Below, one piece after another: positions 54,247-63,535 of a stretch of DNA of 64,000 nucleotides. Where the stretch lies: NCBI RefSeq assembly GCF_023238445.1, contig NZ_CP096658.1, positions 1,798,001-1,862,000 of the forward strand, in the 5' to 3' direction. Within the stretch, counting starts at the first letter, position 1; each line of letters begins with the position of its first letter. Position numbers and translations under genes: made by a program. The DNA comes from Halorussus gelatinilyticus (GTDB lineage Archaea; Halobacteriota; Halobacteria; Halobacteriales; Haladaptataceae). Below the pieces are notes generated by a model. That model was not told the origin of the DNA. It worked only from the letters and a program-made list of their open reading frames with translations, and searched no databases.

Positions 54247-54653
54247 CCCCCCTATATAAACCCTCTACCATTCTACTCCAACGGAGGGGCGGCGGAGGAG
54301 GAGAACGTTCACTTTTTTACTGCGGTTTACAATGCGGTTACCCACAGGAACGGCGGCCACCAGCCGAGCCGCAGGCGAGGGGTTGGCCGGATACGAGTTC
54401 GGTGACCTCAACCCCGACAGCCCGCTCCGGTCGCTTCGCTCCCTCCGCGCCGGGCTTCCCGATGTTCCCCGCTAAACGGTTTCCGTCAGTGGTCACACTG
54501 TATTGGTAAACCGAAACCGAGAGCATGGAAGATATCCCAAATGCACGGATTTCCAGATTCCCGCTCAACAGACAGTGACATAGAATCTTTTTCCATAGTG
54601 ATTGAGAAATCATACATCAGTTTATTAAAAACTGACGTTGTTCACACAACTGG
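54247..54653. other. Gene-poor stretch inside the element
   Basis: This part is GC-richer than the rest of the element at 54340-54480 and has no convincing gene. A TTTATTAAAAAC promoter-like element at about 54619-54630 lies about 30 bp before the ATG at 54654, right for a leaderless transcript. Confidence 0.45.
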
Positions 54654-55103
54654 ATGTCATCGAACAACAAAACCCATCCGTTGTACGCGGCGATGATAAG
54701 CCTGTTTTTCACAGGGCTTTGGACCGACTTTGGATTCAACCCCGTCATCCGGGTCTCCGAACTTACCATCCGGACAGTCGCAGAAACGACCGCCTATGGT
54801 CAGAACAACGCTTTCGCTGGACCGTTTCCCGGGCCGGGTGAACTGATTGGTATACTCCATACTGCCGCCTTATTGATAACAATTGGAGCAGTCGTTGGTT
54901 GTCTCGTCCATGGTCGAATACTGGGATTGGTTGGTGGAGGGGCTACCTATCTCGCAGGAGTTGTTATTCTTGATGCCCATCAACCGGGTACCTTCCTGCT
55001 CATCGCAGGCTTCTTCCTTGGGACAATAGGCTTGCTACTGAACGACTCAAATCAAGGGAGCGGTCGTAGTGGCCCTTCAGTAACGCATCAAGGATTGAGA
55101 TGA
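54654..55103 (+). CDS. Small four-helix membrane protein
   Basis: A 149-residue protein. It has hydrophobic helices at about residues 9-28, 62-84, 88-106 and 110-130, a polar first loop and a hydrophilic tail with SGRSGPSVTHQG. No signature motif of transporters or holins is recognised. Codon usage is that of the element. It stands alone on the plus strand and could be a cargo or immunity protein. Confidence 0.72.
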   Translation: MSSNNKTHPLYAAMISLFFTGLWTDFGFNPVIRVSELTIRTVAETTAYGQNNAFAGPFPGPGELIGILHTAALLITIGAVVGCLVHGRILGLVGGGATYLAGVVILDAHQPGTFLLIAGFFLGTIGLLLNDSNQGSGRSGPSVTHQGLR

Positions 55104-55272
55104 ACAAGGGTGATATCCACCTACTGAAAATAGGTTACCGCCTCAATTCACCATGGGTTTAGACGTCGGCTTCGCAGATGTCTTGCTCCCTGTCGTGGCG
55201 ACCTCCTTCCTGATGTCGCCGAAATGTGGGCCAGTGAATCCTTTCAACAAGAAGGACTGCATGAAGGTTCCA

Positions 55273-55605
55273 TCATTCGGTATCGGTGGTCACTTTAGAA
55301 GTCTCGACCTCGGAGAGGTTGTCAATGCGCTGGAGTACATGAGTGAACTTCTCATGCACTGTTGCCTCCCGGTCTTCCCAAGTAAGAACAACATTTGCTA
55401 AAACCTCGTCTGGAATCTCGCTGTCATTGTCCATGGGAGTAACTACTGTGCCATTCTTCCTCTTGACTGTGAGTTCTTTTGCGTCCTGCAACAACCTCTG
55501 GATGGCATCAGATTTCCCATCATAGCCGGAGTTATATTCACCGTCACTAACTTCTACATGTCCTTTTTTACCAGTTGAATCGTGGAAATGGAGTTTCAGG
55601 CCCAT
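55273..55605 (-). CDS. Hypothetical small acidic protein
   Basis: A 110-residue protein. It opens with a beta hairpin (LKLHFHDSTGKKGHVEV), has a Lys/Arg-rich strand (LTVKRKNGTVVTPM) and ends in a helix (HEKFTHVLQRIDNLSEVE). It lies 26 bp after the HNH gene in the same direction and so is probably in one operon with it; a toxin-antitoxin or nuclease-immunity pair is possible but there is no direct evidence. Confidence 0.65.
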   Translation of the reverse strand: MGLKLHFHDSTGKKGHVEVSDGEYNSGYDGKSDAIQRLLQDAKELTVKRKNGTVVTPMDNDSEIPDEVLANVVLTWEDREATVHEKFTHVLQRIDNLSEVETSKVTTDTE

Positions 55606-55631
55606 AGTTTCTGAAATTATTATGGTTGGAT

Positions 55632-56393
55632 TTATTCATCTATAGTCGGAAGTTCTTCTCTTATCATTCTCTTTTTCGCATATATTCTCCCGGTACTCTG
55701 TATGACAATTATTGAAGTGATTGCCGCGAGAAACAGTTTAATTGACCCGGTAAATACACCTCCGATAATCAATAGAATACCGACAACTACCCCGAGAAGA
55801 TTTACCTTTTTATGATTTTGTGCCCACCTGTCGGAATCAGTTTGGAGTTCCTCCAAGTCTATCTCCTCAAGTGAGTCCTCTTTGCTTAGAAGTTTCCAGT
55901 TCTCTGGTAAAAGTGTCAACCCATTCTCCTCCGGTGAAAAAGAATCGACCGTTCTGTGATGACCACGAGGCCCAACCCGTAACTCAAGACGGTTCGATTT
56001 CGCCTTTGTTAGTGTTGACCAGCAGTCGGTGCATTGCAAAGTCTCATCTGCGGAAGGGTGGTGAGAAATCTCATTACTATCACAGATGGGACATTCTTCA
56101 AAAGGATTAGAGATTTTCTTCTGTTGAGACTCAGAAGATTTTCCAGAATGTCGCTTTTCCGATGTAGGAGCCTGAACGTCATTGTGTACTGCATTATGAC
56201 ATTCTTCACAGAGGGTTTGCAGATTAGCCAGTTTATCTTCTCCACCCTTTGACTTAGGCACAATGTGATGAGCATGGAGAGTAGCATTTCCACGGGGACC
56301 ACCTTCTAAACCGCAATTCTGACATGTGTAATCATCCCTGCGATACACCCTTTTCCGACGAGAATCCCAATCAACGGGATAGTTCTGGGACAT
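55632..56393 (-). CDS. HNH endonuclease with zinc ribbon and C-terminal membrane helices
   Basis: A 253-residue protein. An HNH domain occupies residues 10-75: C24-x2-C27, the H42-H43 pair, N57, then C62-x2-C65 and H66. A second zinc ribbon (CPICDSN ... LQCTDC, about 97-121) follows, then an acidic linker and two closely spaced membrane helices (about 194-213 and 216-234) with a cytoplasmic basic tail (AKKRMIREE). Membrane anchoring of an HNH nuclease is unusual. It may degrade incoming DNA at the membrane as superinfection exclusion, or serve in element transfer; this is inference. Confidence 0.88.
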   Translation of the reverse strand: MSQNYPVDWDSRRKRVYRRDDYTCQNCGLEGGPRGNATLHAHHIVPKSKGGEDKLANLQTLCEECHNAVHNDVQAPTSEKRHSGKSSESQQKKISNPFEECPICDSNEISHHPSADETLQCTDCWSTLTKAKSNRLELRVGPRGHHRTVDSFSPEENGLTLLPENWKLLSKEDSLEEIDLEELQTDSDRWAQNHKKVNLLGVVVGILLIIGGVFTGSIKLFLAAITSIIVIQSTGRIYAKKRMIREELPTIDE

Positions 56394-56462
56394 ACCACCT
56401 TGTTGGAAGTAACATAGTAAAAATGATAGTGGTCAGACTTGGTAAACGCCCAATGGAGGCAC

Positions 56463-57470
56463 TTAGAGTCCTTCGAGGTATTTTCGGCGAGTATCCATCT
56501 GTTCGTCTTTTGACTGCTTGTTATAGTGCTTATCAAGCACCTCCCTGCTCACGTCCATACGGTCGCTGATTACGTCCTTCGGCGTCTCCTCGTTGAGCGA
56601 GTAGGTGATTGCCCCTTTCCGAAGGGGATGCGGTGAGAGCGACGAGGGGCACTTACAGGCGAGGTTGTAGGAGTTGGCTTCGCAGGTGTCCGGCTCTCGG
56701 TCATGCGGGCACTCCTTTCCGATGTGACACGGACGGGTCGCCGTGTAGATTACTCGCTGGACGGTGGTCCGAGAGACGCGCGTGTTCCTCGTTGCGAACA
56801 GCGGACGGCGTCCGTGTTCGTCCAACACGTCGGCGCGGTTCTCGCTGATGAAGTCCTCGATAACCGTCACCAGTTCGTCTTTGATGAACACGTTGCGCTC
56901 GCCCTTCTCCTTGTTCTTGAGTGCGGTTCCCGTGGTCGGTCGGTGACGGATGCACAGTTTGTTCTCCTCGGGGTGGAAGTCCTTGAGGTCGAGTGCGAGA
57001 AGCGAACTGCTCCGTACTCCGGTGTGCCACAGTGTGTAGAACACGGTGTGCCGGAGTGAAGCGTACTCGAACCGCTCAAGGTAATCGAGGATGTTCTCAG
57101 CGTCATCTGCCCGGATGAACGAGTCGTTTACTTCGTCGGCGTCGGTCGTCTCGGGGATGACCACCTTCTCGCTGGTCCCCTCGGCTACAGCGTCCACCTG
57201 CTCACAGAAGCGGATGAACTTCTTAACGGTCCAGAGGTTGTGCTTGAGGGTGATTAGCTTCACCTGCTCGCTCCGCCACGTTCGGAAGTCAGCTAACGCC
57301 CGTCCGGTTGCGTCGTTCATGTTGGTAACGTCGCGCTCGTCACACCACTGCTTGAACACCTTGAGGTCAGACTTGATGTTCTGCAGTGACTTCTTCGTCA
57401 CTTCATCTTCGCGGCTGGTCAGATACATCTCAACTGCCTTCTCCGGTCGGAGTGGTTCGAGGTTCGTCAT
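56463..57470 (-). CDS. Tyrosine recombinase (integrase) of the element
   Basis: A 335-residue protein with an N-terminal SAM-like core-binding domain (about 8-95) and a catalytic domain carrying R153 (HTGVRSSSLL), the HPLRKG box with H281 and R284, and nucleophile Y316 (LDKHYNKQ). A Cys-rich insertion (C248, C254, C263, C272, C274) between the strand region and HxxR looks like a zinc knuckle, typical of haloarchaeal element integrases. The gene starts about 100 bp from attR. It should recombine the tRNA-Ala 3' end. Confidence 0.95.
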   Translation of the reverse strand: MTNLEPLRPEKAVEMYLTSREDEVTKKSLQNIKSDLKVFKQWCDERDVTNMNDATGRALADFRTWRSEQVKLITLKHNLWTVKKFIRFCEQVDAVAEGTSEKVVIPETTDADEVNDSFIRADDAENILDYLERFEYASLRHTVFYTLWHTGVRSSSLLALDLKDFHPEENKLCIRHRPTTGTALKNKEKGERNVFIKDELVTVIEDFISENRADVLDEHGRRPLFATRNTRVSRTTVQRVIYTATRPCHIGKECPHDREPDTCEANSYNLACKCPSSLSPHPLRKGAITYSLNEETPKDVISDRMDVSREVLDKHYNKQSKDEQMDTRRKYLEGL

Positions 57471-57573
57471 GGTTGGCTGTCTTGGTGACCACCAACCAGA
57501 CGGAACGCATACCGCGCGTGGCTCCGGGCAGTGGTATCGCCCGGCCTTCAGCTTGCGGTGCGGTGAGGCCCGT

Positions 57574-57598
57574 TGGGTTCAAATCCCAGCGAGTCCAT
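57574..57598 (+). repeat. attR core
   Basis: Identical 25 bp to the tRNA-Ala 3' end, here without the rest of the tRNA. The 20 bp before it are only partly like the tRNA variable-loop region, consistent with the element-borne half of the site. Confidence 0.9.
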
Positions 57599-57710
57599 CC
57601 GAAATTTTCCCGCTGAAGAAGGTCTACAGAGCGATATCGTCGGCGACTCGATACCGGACGGCTGTCGCGTATCAACAACGTTCTTGTACAATTGAACGAT
57701 AGAGCCACTC

Positions 57711-58661
57711 GTGACCGACTGGTACCACGAGGCGCTACTCCCTTCCGTTGTGGCTAAAATCCGGGAGGCCGAAGCCAGAATGGGCGTGGTTTTCTACGGA
57801 TTTCTCCTCGCCGACGGGCTGCTCCTCGGCTCGTACGTCTTCGACTTCGTCTCGACGCTCGTCGCCGTCGCGTCCGGAGGAAACGCTTCCCCGTCGGGTC
57901 CGTTCGCCGGCTTCGGTTTCCTCCGGTCTATCGTGTTCGCCGTCGGTACCGCGCTACTACTCGTCACCGTCTTCCGCCTCGGACTCCGCCTGTTGTTGCT
58001 GGCGAAGCGTCACTGGTCCGCAGTTCTCCCGCCCCAGCCCGCCAGAACCGTCCGCGTCCGGGACTCTGGCACCGGTTCCGTCTACCGAATCGACGCGCGA
58101 GCCCTCGTCCCGACGCTCGTCGTCCTGTCTAGCGTTTCCCTCGCCGTCGTGGTCGCGCTGTCTTCCGAATACCTGCCGTCGATGAAGTGCGAGGCAGTCG
58201 AAGTCTTCGACACGTTCTTCTGGATGGTCGGCATCTGGGAACTCGGTCGGGCGGTTGCCGTCTTCTCGACGGTCGATTTCTCGCTCTTCTCGGAGGTCGG
58301 GTTTCTGGCCACGTATCGGAAGCTCTCCGTCCTGCTGTATTTCGTCTTTTTCGGCCTCGTGGCGATAAATCTAGAGAACGTCTGCAAGCAGGTCTACGCC
58401 GCGAACGTTCTCGGAGACGACTCCGATTCGTGGCCGGGGATACTCTCTCAGGCGAGGGGCCTACGCGTCGCGGCGAGAGAGATTTACGCCCACGAGCGAG
58501 TCAACTCCCGGAAAATCGCGTTCTACGTGTTCGCCACGGTGGCTCTCGTCGTCCTGTTCTTGTACGTCGATTATCGAATTGCAGCGAATCTCCCGGCCGG
58601 TTGGGAAGAAGCGACGTACGGTACCAACTTACGCTACTGCGACGGTTCGTTCTTTAGCTGA
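57711..58661 (+). CDS. Multi-pass membrane protein of unknown function
   Basis: 316 residues from the GTG at 57711. About six membrane helices fall in three pairs (about 24-46 with 60-82, 117-136 with 150-172, and 198-220 with 265-287) with a central cytoplasmic loop of about 45 residues. The final 30 residues are external with two Cys-adjacent Tyr residues. GC content and codon usage are those of the host, so this is the first gene after the element. No transporter signature is recognised. Confidence 0.75.
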   Translation: MTDWYHEALLPSVVAKIREAEARMGVVFYGFLLADGLLLGSYVFDFVSTLVAVASGGNASPSGPFAGFGFLRSIVFAVGTALLLVTVFRLGLRLLLLAKRHWSAVLPPQPARTVRVRDSGTGSVYRIDARALVPTLVVLSSVSLAVVVALSSEYLPSMKCEAVEVFDTFFWMVGIWELGRAVAVFSTVDFSLFSEVGFLATYRKLSVLLYFVFFGLVAINLENVCKQVYAANVLGDDSDSWPGILSQARGLRVAAREIYAHERVNSRKIAFYVFATVALVVLFLYVDYRIAANLPAGWEEATYGTNLRYCDGSFFS

Positions 58662-58770
58662 CTGCCTCCCGAGCGCTCGCCTCCATCGAGCGACCGGCGA
58701 CGATTCCGTCTGACGCCCGTCATACGCCGAAACACAGGGTTTACCACGGATGAACGTAAGGAACTCCACA

Positions 58771-59853
58771 ATGAGTCTCAGGTGTTCGCTCCTCGGCCAC
58801 AGCTACGGGGAGGCAGAGATAGAACGGGAACGCGAGGAGCAGGGAAGCGAAGTCGTGGTCACGGTCCGGGAGTTCGAGGAGTGCGAGCGGTGCGGCGATC
58901 GCAAGACTATCACCGAGAACAAGGAAGTCACCGCGATTCAGTCGCCCGCACCTGACCTCGAAACCGCGGAGTCGGACTCCGGGATGGCGTCCCGGTCCGG
59001 CGCGACGAGCGAGTCCGGCGAGACCGGGGCCACCGCCGGGTCCGCCGCGGGCCAAGCCGGGGGAACCGAAGCGACCGGGGGTGCGTCGGGCGACTCGACT
59101 GCCGGGACCGGAACGCCCACGGCCACCGACGCGGAGGTCACCGCGGCCGCGGGCGGGGACGACGCCGAGATAATCGGCGGTTCGACCGACTCCGGGGAGT
59201 CGGCCGCGGAGTCGAGCGGGTCGTCGGGGTCGGATGCGTCGGCGTCCGAGAGCGCGGCGAACGCCGAGACGGACGCCGCGGAAACCGCACCGGACTCCGC
59301 GGGTCCCGGCGGGAGCGACTTCGAGGAGGAACCGTCCGCGGCGGACGACGACGGCGTCATCTTGGACGACGAGGGCGACGCCGACGAGTCCGACGACCGC
59401 ACGCCCGGCGAGTGGCCCGACGCCGAGACGACCCACCCGGCGGAGACCGACGACGGTCCCGGCGAGTGGCCCGCTGTCGGGCGGGAGGACTCCGACGAGG
59501 GGTACGACGCCGAACCCGGTGACGCCGGCGACGCGGACGTGCAGTTCGGCGGCGGACTCACCCCCGAGTCAGCGCCCGAAGTCGACGACGACGAGACCGA
59601 CGAGGTGGAGTTCGTCAACGCCGAGGGCGACGCGCTCCAGTCGAAGGACGCCGCCAGCAGCACGACGGAACTCTCGTCCGGCATCTCGGCCGGCGCGGAG
59701 GCACCTTCGATGTCTGGACCGGCCGACGACCCCGACGTGGACGCCCAGTTCGTCTGTCCCGAGTGCGACTACCGCCAAGACGTGGCGGGGTCGTCGCTCC
59801 GGGCGGGCGACATCTGTCCCGAGTGTGCGCGGGGTTACCTCGCACAGGAGTAG
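58771..59853 (+). CDS. Zinc-ribbon protein with long acidic low-complexity middle (DUF7093-like)
   Basis: 360 residues from the ATG at 58771 (seven residues could be added from 58750). The N-terminus LRCSLLGHSYGEAEIERE through ECERCGDRK is the haloarchaeal DUF7093-type ribbon as I recall it. A 220-residue Ser/Gly/Asp/Glu/Thr-rich disordered region follows, and a second ribbon (FVCPECDYRQ ... DICPECARGYLA) closes the protein. It is likely a cytoplasmic adaptor. Highly acidic low-complexity linkers are common in this family. Confidence 0.8.
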   Translation: MSLRCSLLGHSYGEAEIEREREEQGSEVVVTVREFEECERCGDRKTITENKEVTAIQSPAPDLETAESDSGMASRSGATSESGETGATAGSAAGQAGGTEATGGASGDSTAGTGTPTATDAEVTAAAGGDDAEIIGGSTDSGESAAESSGSSGSDASASESAANAETDAAETAPDSAGPGGSDFEEEPSAADDDGVILDDEGDADESDDRTPGEWPDAETTHPAETDDGPGEWPAVGREDSDEGYDAEPGDAGDADVQFGGGLTPESAPEVDDDETDEVEFVNAEGDALQSKDAASSTTELSSGISAGAEAPSMSGPADDPDVDAQFVCPECDYRQDVAGSSLRAGDICPECARGYLAQE

Positions 59854-59942
59854 ATGGCATAGTAAACCGAGTGAAGCGTCGGATTCAAGAGGAAGAACGA
59901 CGCGAAAAGGGTTTACCACACCCTGTCCAAAGGGAGATTACC

Positions 59943-60338
59943 ATGAAGGAATACAAGATGCGACGCGGCGAACATCTGGAGGACCGCATCCCGGACATGG
60001 AGGCGAAAATCGAGGACTACTTCGGCGAAATCACGGGTACCGAAGAACACAACGGCCACGAACTCTACGTGGTCGAGGACCCCGACAACCCCGTCTTCGA
60101 CCGCATCCTCGCCGGAGCGGCCGAGTACAGCGGCAAAAAGGACAAACTCGCCGTCCACTTCGAGGAGCGCGACGCCGAGGACGTCATCGCCGAGGGCAAC
60201 GCCGACGCCGCGGCCGACGCGGTGGACAAGAAGAACGACTTCCTGCTCGAAGCGACGGGCCGCGACGCCAAGGCCCGCCGCGACTCGATGAAGCGACAGG
60301 TCGAGGACGACGCGGACAAGCCAGACAGCGTCTCGTAG
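59943..60338 (+). CDS. Haloarchaeal protein of the DUF5611 type
   Basis: 131 residues from the ATG at 59943. The opening MKEYKMRRGEHLEDRIPDM and the central VVEDPDNPVFDRILAGAAEY are what I recall of DUF5611. The sequence alternates short strands and helices and is very acidic. It has no signal peptide or catalytic motif. The function is unknown. It is transcribed with its own short intergenic region. Confidence 0.8.
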   Translation: MKEYKMRRGEHLEDRIPDMEAKIEDYFGEITGTEEHNGHELYVVEDPDNPVFDRILAGAAEYSGKKDKLAVHFEERDAEDVIAEGNADAAADAVDKKNDFLLEATGRDAKARRDSMKRQVEDDADKPDSVS

Positions 60339-60462
60339 CCCGACCGCTCCGCGTTCCATTTTTCCCCTTCTCACAACTGGTCGAACAGCGCCGCGGATAC
60401 CGGTGTCGGGACTGTCGAGAGTCACCGAGAACTGCCGAGAACGCGTCTGGCCGACGACCGTC

Positions 60463-60822
60463 TCAGAAGTGGTCGCTGTTGGGCGACCCCTCGCCGCGAC
60501 CCCCGCGGCCGCCCTCGTTGCGGTCGATGCCCATCACGCTCTCGGGTTGGTCGACGTCCCACCCGCTCGTGCCGTCCTCGGCGACGCGGACGGTCACGTC
60601 CTCGACGTCCTCGAAGTCCTTGGCGAGGTCGAGTTTGATGTTCTGTGCGGTCCGCGGACTGATAGCACATCCCGAGCAGGCACCGCCCAACTCGACGACG
60701 ACTTCGCCGCTGTCGGGGTCGGCCTTCTGGACGGCGCTCTCGCCGCCGTGCATGCTGATGATGGGCATCTGGCCCGTCAACCACCGCTCGACGCGGTCCT
60801 TCAGCGAATCGTCGTCGGTCAT
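60463..60822 (-). CDS. NifU-like Fe-S cluster scaffold protein
   Basis: 119 residues from the ATG at 60822. It is the NifU C-terminal domain, with the scaffold motif LGGACSGCAISPRTAQNIK carrying the CxxC that binds an iron-sulphur cluster, and the preceding helical HGGESAV segment. The tail is Gly/Arg-rich. A longer reading upstream would overlap the LVIVD gene and is less convincing. It probably transfers clusters to apo-proteins. It is separated by 41 bp from the upstream gene on the same strand. Confidence 0.9.
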   Translation of the reverse strand: MTDDDSLKDRVERWLTGQMPIISMHGGESAVQKADPDSGEVVVELGGACSGCAISPRTAQNIKLDLAKDFEDVEDVTVRVAEDGTSGWDVDQPESVMGIDRNEGGRGGRGEGSPNSDHF

Positions 60823-60863
60823 GATGTAAGCGTAGGGTCCGGAGGGGTCGTAGGACTTTGGGT

Positions 60864-62348
60864 TTATTTCCTCCAGCGTCGCCACGCGCCCGCCCCGAGG
60901 AGCGCCGCGGCTCCGGCCGTGACGCCGAAACCGGGCACCTCGCCCGAGCCTCCGCCGTCGGACTCGCTGGTCGTTGCGTCGTCGAGTGCGGCATCTCCCG
61001 TGGTCTCGGTCGTCGTCTCGGTCGTGGTTTCGGTTTCGGTCGCAGTCGCGGTAGGAGTACCGTCCCCGCCGGTCGTCGTCAGCGACGGTGGGTCCTTTTG
61101 GGGGCTGTTGGTGGCGTCCTCTATCGGGAAGGTGTAGAGACCGCCCTTCCCGTTCGAGCGCCGACCCATGCTGCTGGCGACGAAGAACCCGTCGGTCGCG
61201 CGCTTGGCGGTCCAGAACGAGGTCTCGTCGGGCATGCGCCACCACGCCAACTGCTCGGGGTTCGCGGGGTCGGAGATATCGTGAATCTTCACGCCGCCCT
61301 GATACCACGACGTGAACAGGCGGTCGCCCACGATGTCGAAGTTGTGCGAGGTAGTCCACGTCCCGCCGATGGAGGGGTCCGGCGACGCGGGGGCGTCGAT
61401 GGTGGCGAGTTTGGTCGGACTCGTCGCGTCCGAGATATCCCAGAGTTCCAGACCGCCGGGTCCGCCCCGCTCGCTGGCCTGCCACGCCTCCTTGTTGACG
61501 CCGAGGAGACTCCCGTCGTCGCTGGCCATCGCGTAGTGGGCGTTACCCGGCAGTCGGAGGACCTCGGTCCGGACGCTGTCGCTCGGAATCGACTGGAGTT
61601 CGGCGAGCGGTCTGCCGCCGATTCGCGCGACGAAACTCGGACTCGCGGGGTCGCTCACGTCCACGAGGTACGTTCCGGCGTCCCAGTGAGAGAGGTACGC
61701 CCGGCCCTTCTGGACCCACACGTCGTGAATCGTCCAGACGCTCGTCGGCACCTCGTTCCACCCCGACCGCCGGTCGGCGGGCGACCACCGACCGACCTCC
61801 TCGGGACTGTCCCCGCTCACGTCCACCATCACGAGCGCGTTCGTCTCGCCCTGATTCCCGGTCAGGTAGACGATTCCGTCCCGAACGAAGCAGTTGTGAA
61901 TCGGGAACTGCGTCTCGTGGAACGCGACCTGCGTCGGGTTCGCCGGGTCGCTCACGTCGAAGAGCGCGAACCCCTGCAACACGTCGCCCCGCATCGGGTT
62001 CGCGGGCCCCGCGGCGACCAGACGGTCGCCCTCGACCTTCACGTCCTGAATCATGCGGAGCGGCCCGGTCTCGCGGTCGGCCAACAGGCCCGCGCGTTCG
62101 GCGACCACCGTGGGGTCGCTCGGAATCTGCACGTCCACGACCGCGAACCCGTCCATCGTGGCGACGTAGGCGAACTTTCCGCTCCGGTCGGGAACCGCCT
62201 CCGTCGCGTTCGCTATCGAGACGCTCCCCAGCGGCCGGTACGGTCCCGGATGCGCCGTCGCCGTCTCGGCCGCCATCCCCGCTCCGACTCCGACGGAAGC
62301 GAGTGCGACCGACCCCGAAACCTCCCGCAGAAACTCGCGGCGATGCAT
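60864..62348 (-). CDS. Tat-exported LVIVD-repeat beta-propeller surface protein with PGF-CTERM anchor
   Basis: 494 residues. Twin-arginine motif RREFLR (3-8) with a short h-region and AXA-type site (ETATAHP). The mature part consists of seven or so LVIVD repeats ('xxxFDVSDPANPxxVA', 'LVDVSDPASPSFVAR', 'IHDISDPANPEQLAW'), a propeller-like fold. A Thr/Glu/Ser stalk and GEVPGFGVTAGAAALLGAG followed by WRRWRK form a PGF-CTERM, the archaeosortase A signal, so the protein is probably lipid-anchored. Ligand unknown. Confidence 0.92.
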   Translation of the reverse strand: MHRREFLREVSGSVALASVGVGAGMAAETATAHPGPYRPLGSVSIANATEAVPDRSGKFAYVATMDGFAVVDVQIPSDPTVVAERAGLLADRETGPLRMIQDVKVEGDRLVAAGPANPMRGDVLQGFALFDVSDPANPTQVAFHETQFPIHNCFVRDGIVYLTGNQGETNALVMVDVSGDSPEEVGRWSPADRRSGWNEVPTSVWTIHDVWVQKGRAYLSHWDAGTYLVDVSDPASPSFVARIGGRPLAELQSIPSDSVRTEVLRLPGNAHYAMASDDGSLLGVNKEAWQASERGGPGGLELWDISDATSPTKLATIDAPASPDPSIGGTWTTSHNFDIVGDRLFTSWYQGGVKIHDISDPANPEQLAWWRMPDETSFWTAKRATDGFFVASSMGRRSNGKGGLYTFPIEDATNSPQKDPPSLTTTGGDGTPTATATETETTTETTTETTGDAALDDATTSESDGGGSGEVPGFGVTAGAAALLGAGAWRRWRK

Positions 62349-62396
62349 GGACGGACGAAAGGTCTACAGAAGGATAAATGGGTGGGCGAACGTGGA

Positions 62397-63374
62397 CTAC
62401 GCGACCGTTCGCGACCGGTCGCCCGTCCCGCCCGTCATCGCGCTGGCGATGGCTCCCTTCAACACCACGTCGTCGCCGAGGTTCGTCAACTGCACGTCGG
62501 GGACGTTGTTGAACACGAGGTCGTCCACGCGCTCGCGGATGGGGTCCACGACCAGCGACTCGTTCTGCAGCGCCACCGCGCCGCCGACGTAGATGACCAG
62601 CGGCGCGTAGGCCTGCGCGATGTTGGTCACGCCGAGCGCGTTCCAGTGAGCGACCTGCTCGACGACGTGGTCGGCGAACTCGTCGTCGCCCGCCGCCTCG
62701 AACACGTCCACCGCCGAGAAGTCCGGGTCGGCGAGCGGCAGGTCGGTGTCGAGGCTGCCGGCGTCCTCCGCGAGCAGTTTGGCGTACTTCGGGATGTTGT
62801 TGCCCGAGCAGTACGCCTCCCAGTGCCCCTCGCGGCCACAGCCACAGGTGCGTCGGCCTTGCGGGTCCACGACCATGTGGCCGACCTCGCCCGCGTTGCC
62901 GTCCCACCCAGAGAGCACCTGTCCGTCCACGCAGACCCCCGCGCCGATGCCCGACGAGATGGTCAGGTACGCCATGTCGTCGGGGTTACGGTCGCTGTAG
63001 AATCGCTCGCCGATGACGCCCGCGACGGTGTCGTTGTGGAGGTAGACGCTCTCGCTTTCGATGAGTTGTCCCACGGGACCGGTCAGCGGGATGCGGTCGA
63101 TGGTGTCCGGGAGGTTCGCCGGGTTCTCGACCGCGCCCTCCGCGAGGTCCAGCGGTCCGATGGAGCCGATGCCCGCGGCCCGGACGTCCGACGGGGCGAT
63201 GTCGGCGGCCGCGCTGGCCTCTCGAAGACACTCCAAGACGGCCTCCGTGACCGCGATGCCCGTGGGACCGTTGGGGGTGTCCGCGCGGTGGACGCTCACC
63301 ACGTCCCCCTCGTCGTCGGCGACTGCCGCCCTGACGTTCGTCGCGCCGAGGTCAACGCCCGCGTAGTACGCCAT
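62397..63374 (-). CDS. ROK-family glucokinase
   Basis: 325 residues. The phosphate loop DLGATNVRAAV (residues 8-18), the sugar-binding and catalytic SSGIGAGVCVDGQVLSGWDG region (with the NxE/GxxH motif NAGEVGHMVVDP), and the ROK zinc motif CGCGREGHWEAYCSG, in which the usual third Cys is His. It likely phosphorylates glucose; a related hexose (N-acetylmannosamine or fructose) cannot be excluded. Divergent from the acidic gene at 63536. Confidence 0.92.
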   Translation of the reverse strand: MAYYAGVDLGATNVRAAVADDEGDVVSVHRADTPNGPTGIAVTEAVLECLREASAAADIAPSDVRAAGIGSIGPLDLAEGAVENPANLPDTIDRIPLTGPVGQLIESESVYLHNDTVAGVIGERFYSDRNPDDMAYLTISSGIGAGVCVDGQVLSGWDGNAGEVGHMVVDPQGRRTCGCGREGHWEAYCSGNNIPKYAKLLAEDAGSLDTDLPLADPDFSAVDVFEAAGDDEFADHVVEQVAHWNALGVTNIAQAYAPLVIYVGGAVALQNESLVVDPIRERVDDLVFNNVPDVQLTNLGDDVVLKGAIASAMTGGTGDRSRTVA

Positions 63375-63535
63375 TCACCCCGGTAGGACGGTCCGGTCGC
63401 ACTTAACTACAAGCATTTACTCGGCGACGAGTACGACACTCTCTGACGTGCCCGACCGCGCAGGTGGCGAACCGCGGTCGCTCTCCGACGCGAACCTGCG
63501 ACAGTGATAACTCTCGTCAGATGGTATCACACACC

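Larger units (their letters stand above)
53132..57598. mobile_element. Integrated genetic element in tRNA-Ala(CGC), about 4.5 kb
   Basis: The element is bounded by a perfect 25-bp direct repeat of the tRNA 3' end (53132-53156 and 57574-57598). The interior is clearly AT-richer with different codon usage, and the integrase gene sits next to the right end, pointing inward. Contents from left: a 49-bp inverted repeat, a 199-residue hypothetical, a four-helix membrane protein, a 110-residue hypothetical, an HNH nuclease with membrane helices, and a tyrosine recombinase. No replication or capsid gene is recognisable, so it is a small integrative element, virus satellite or decayed provirus. Confidence 0.88.

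Noticed and set aside
54338-54613. 91-residue minus-strand reading inside the integrated element
   Set aside because: Part of it spans a GC-rich patch, has odd Cys/Ser composition and no start signal; it overlaps the promoter of the plus-strand membrane gene.
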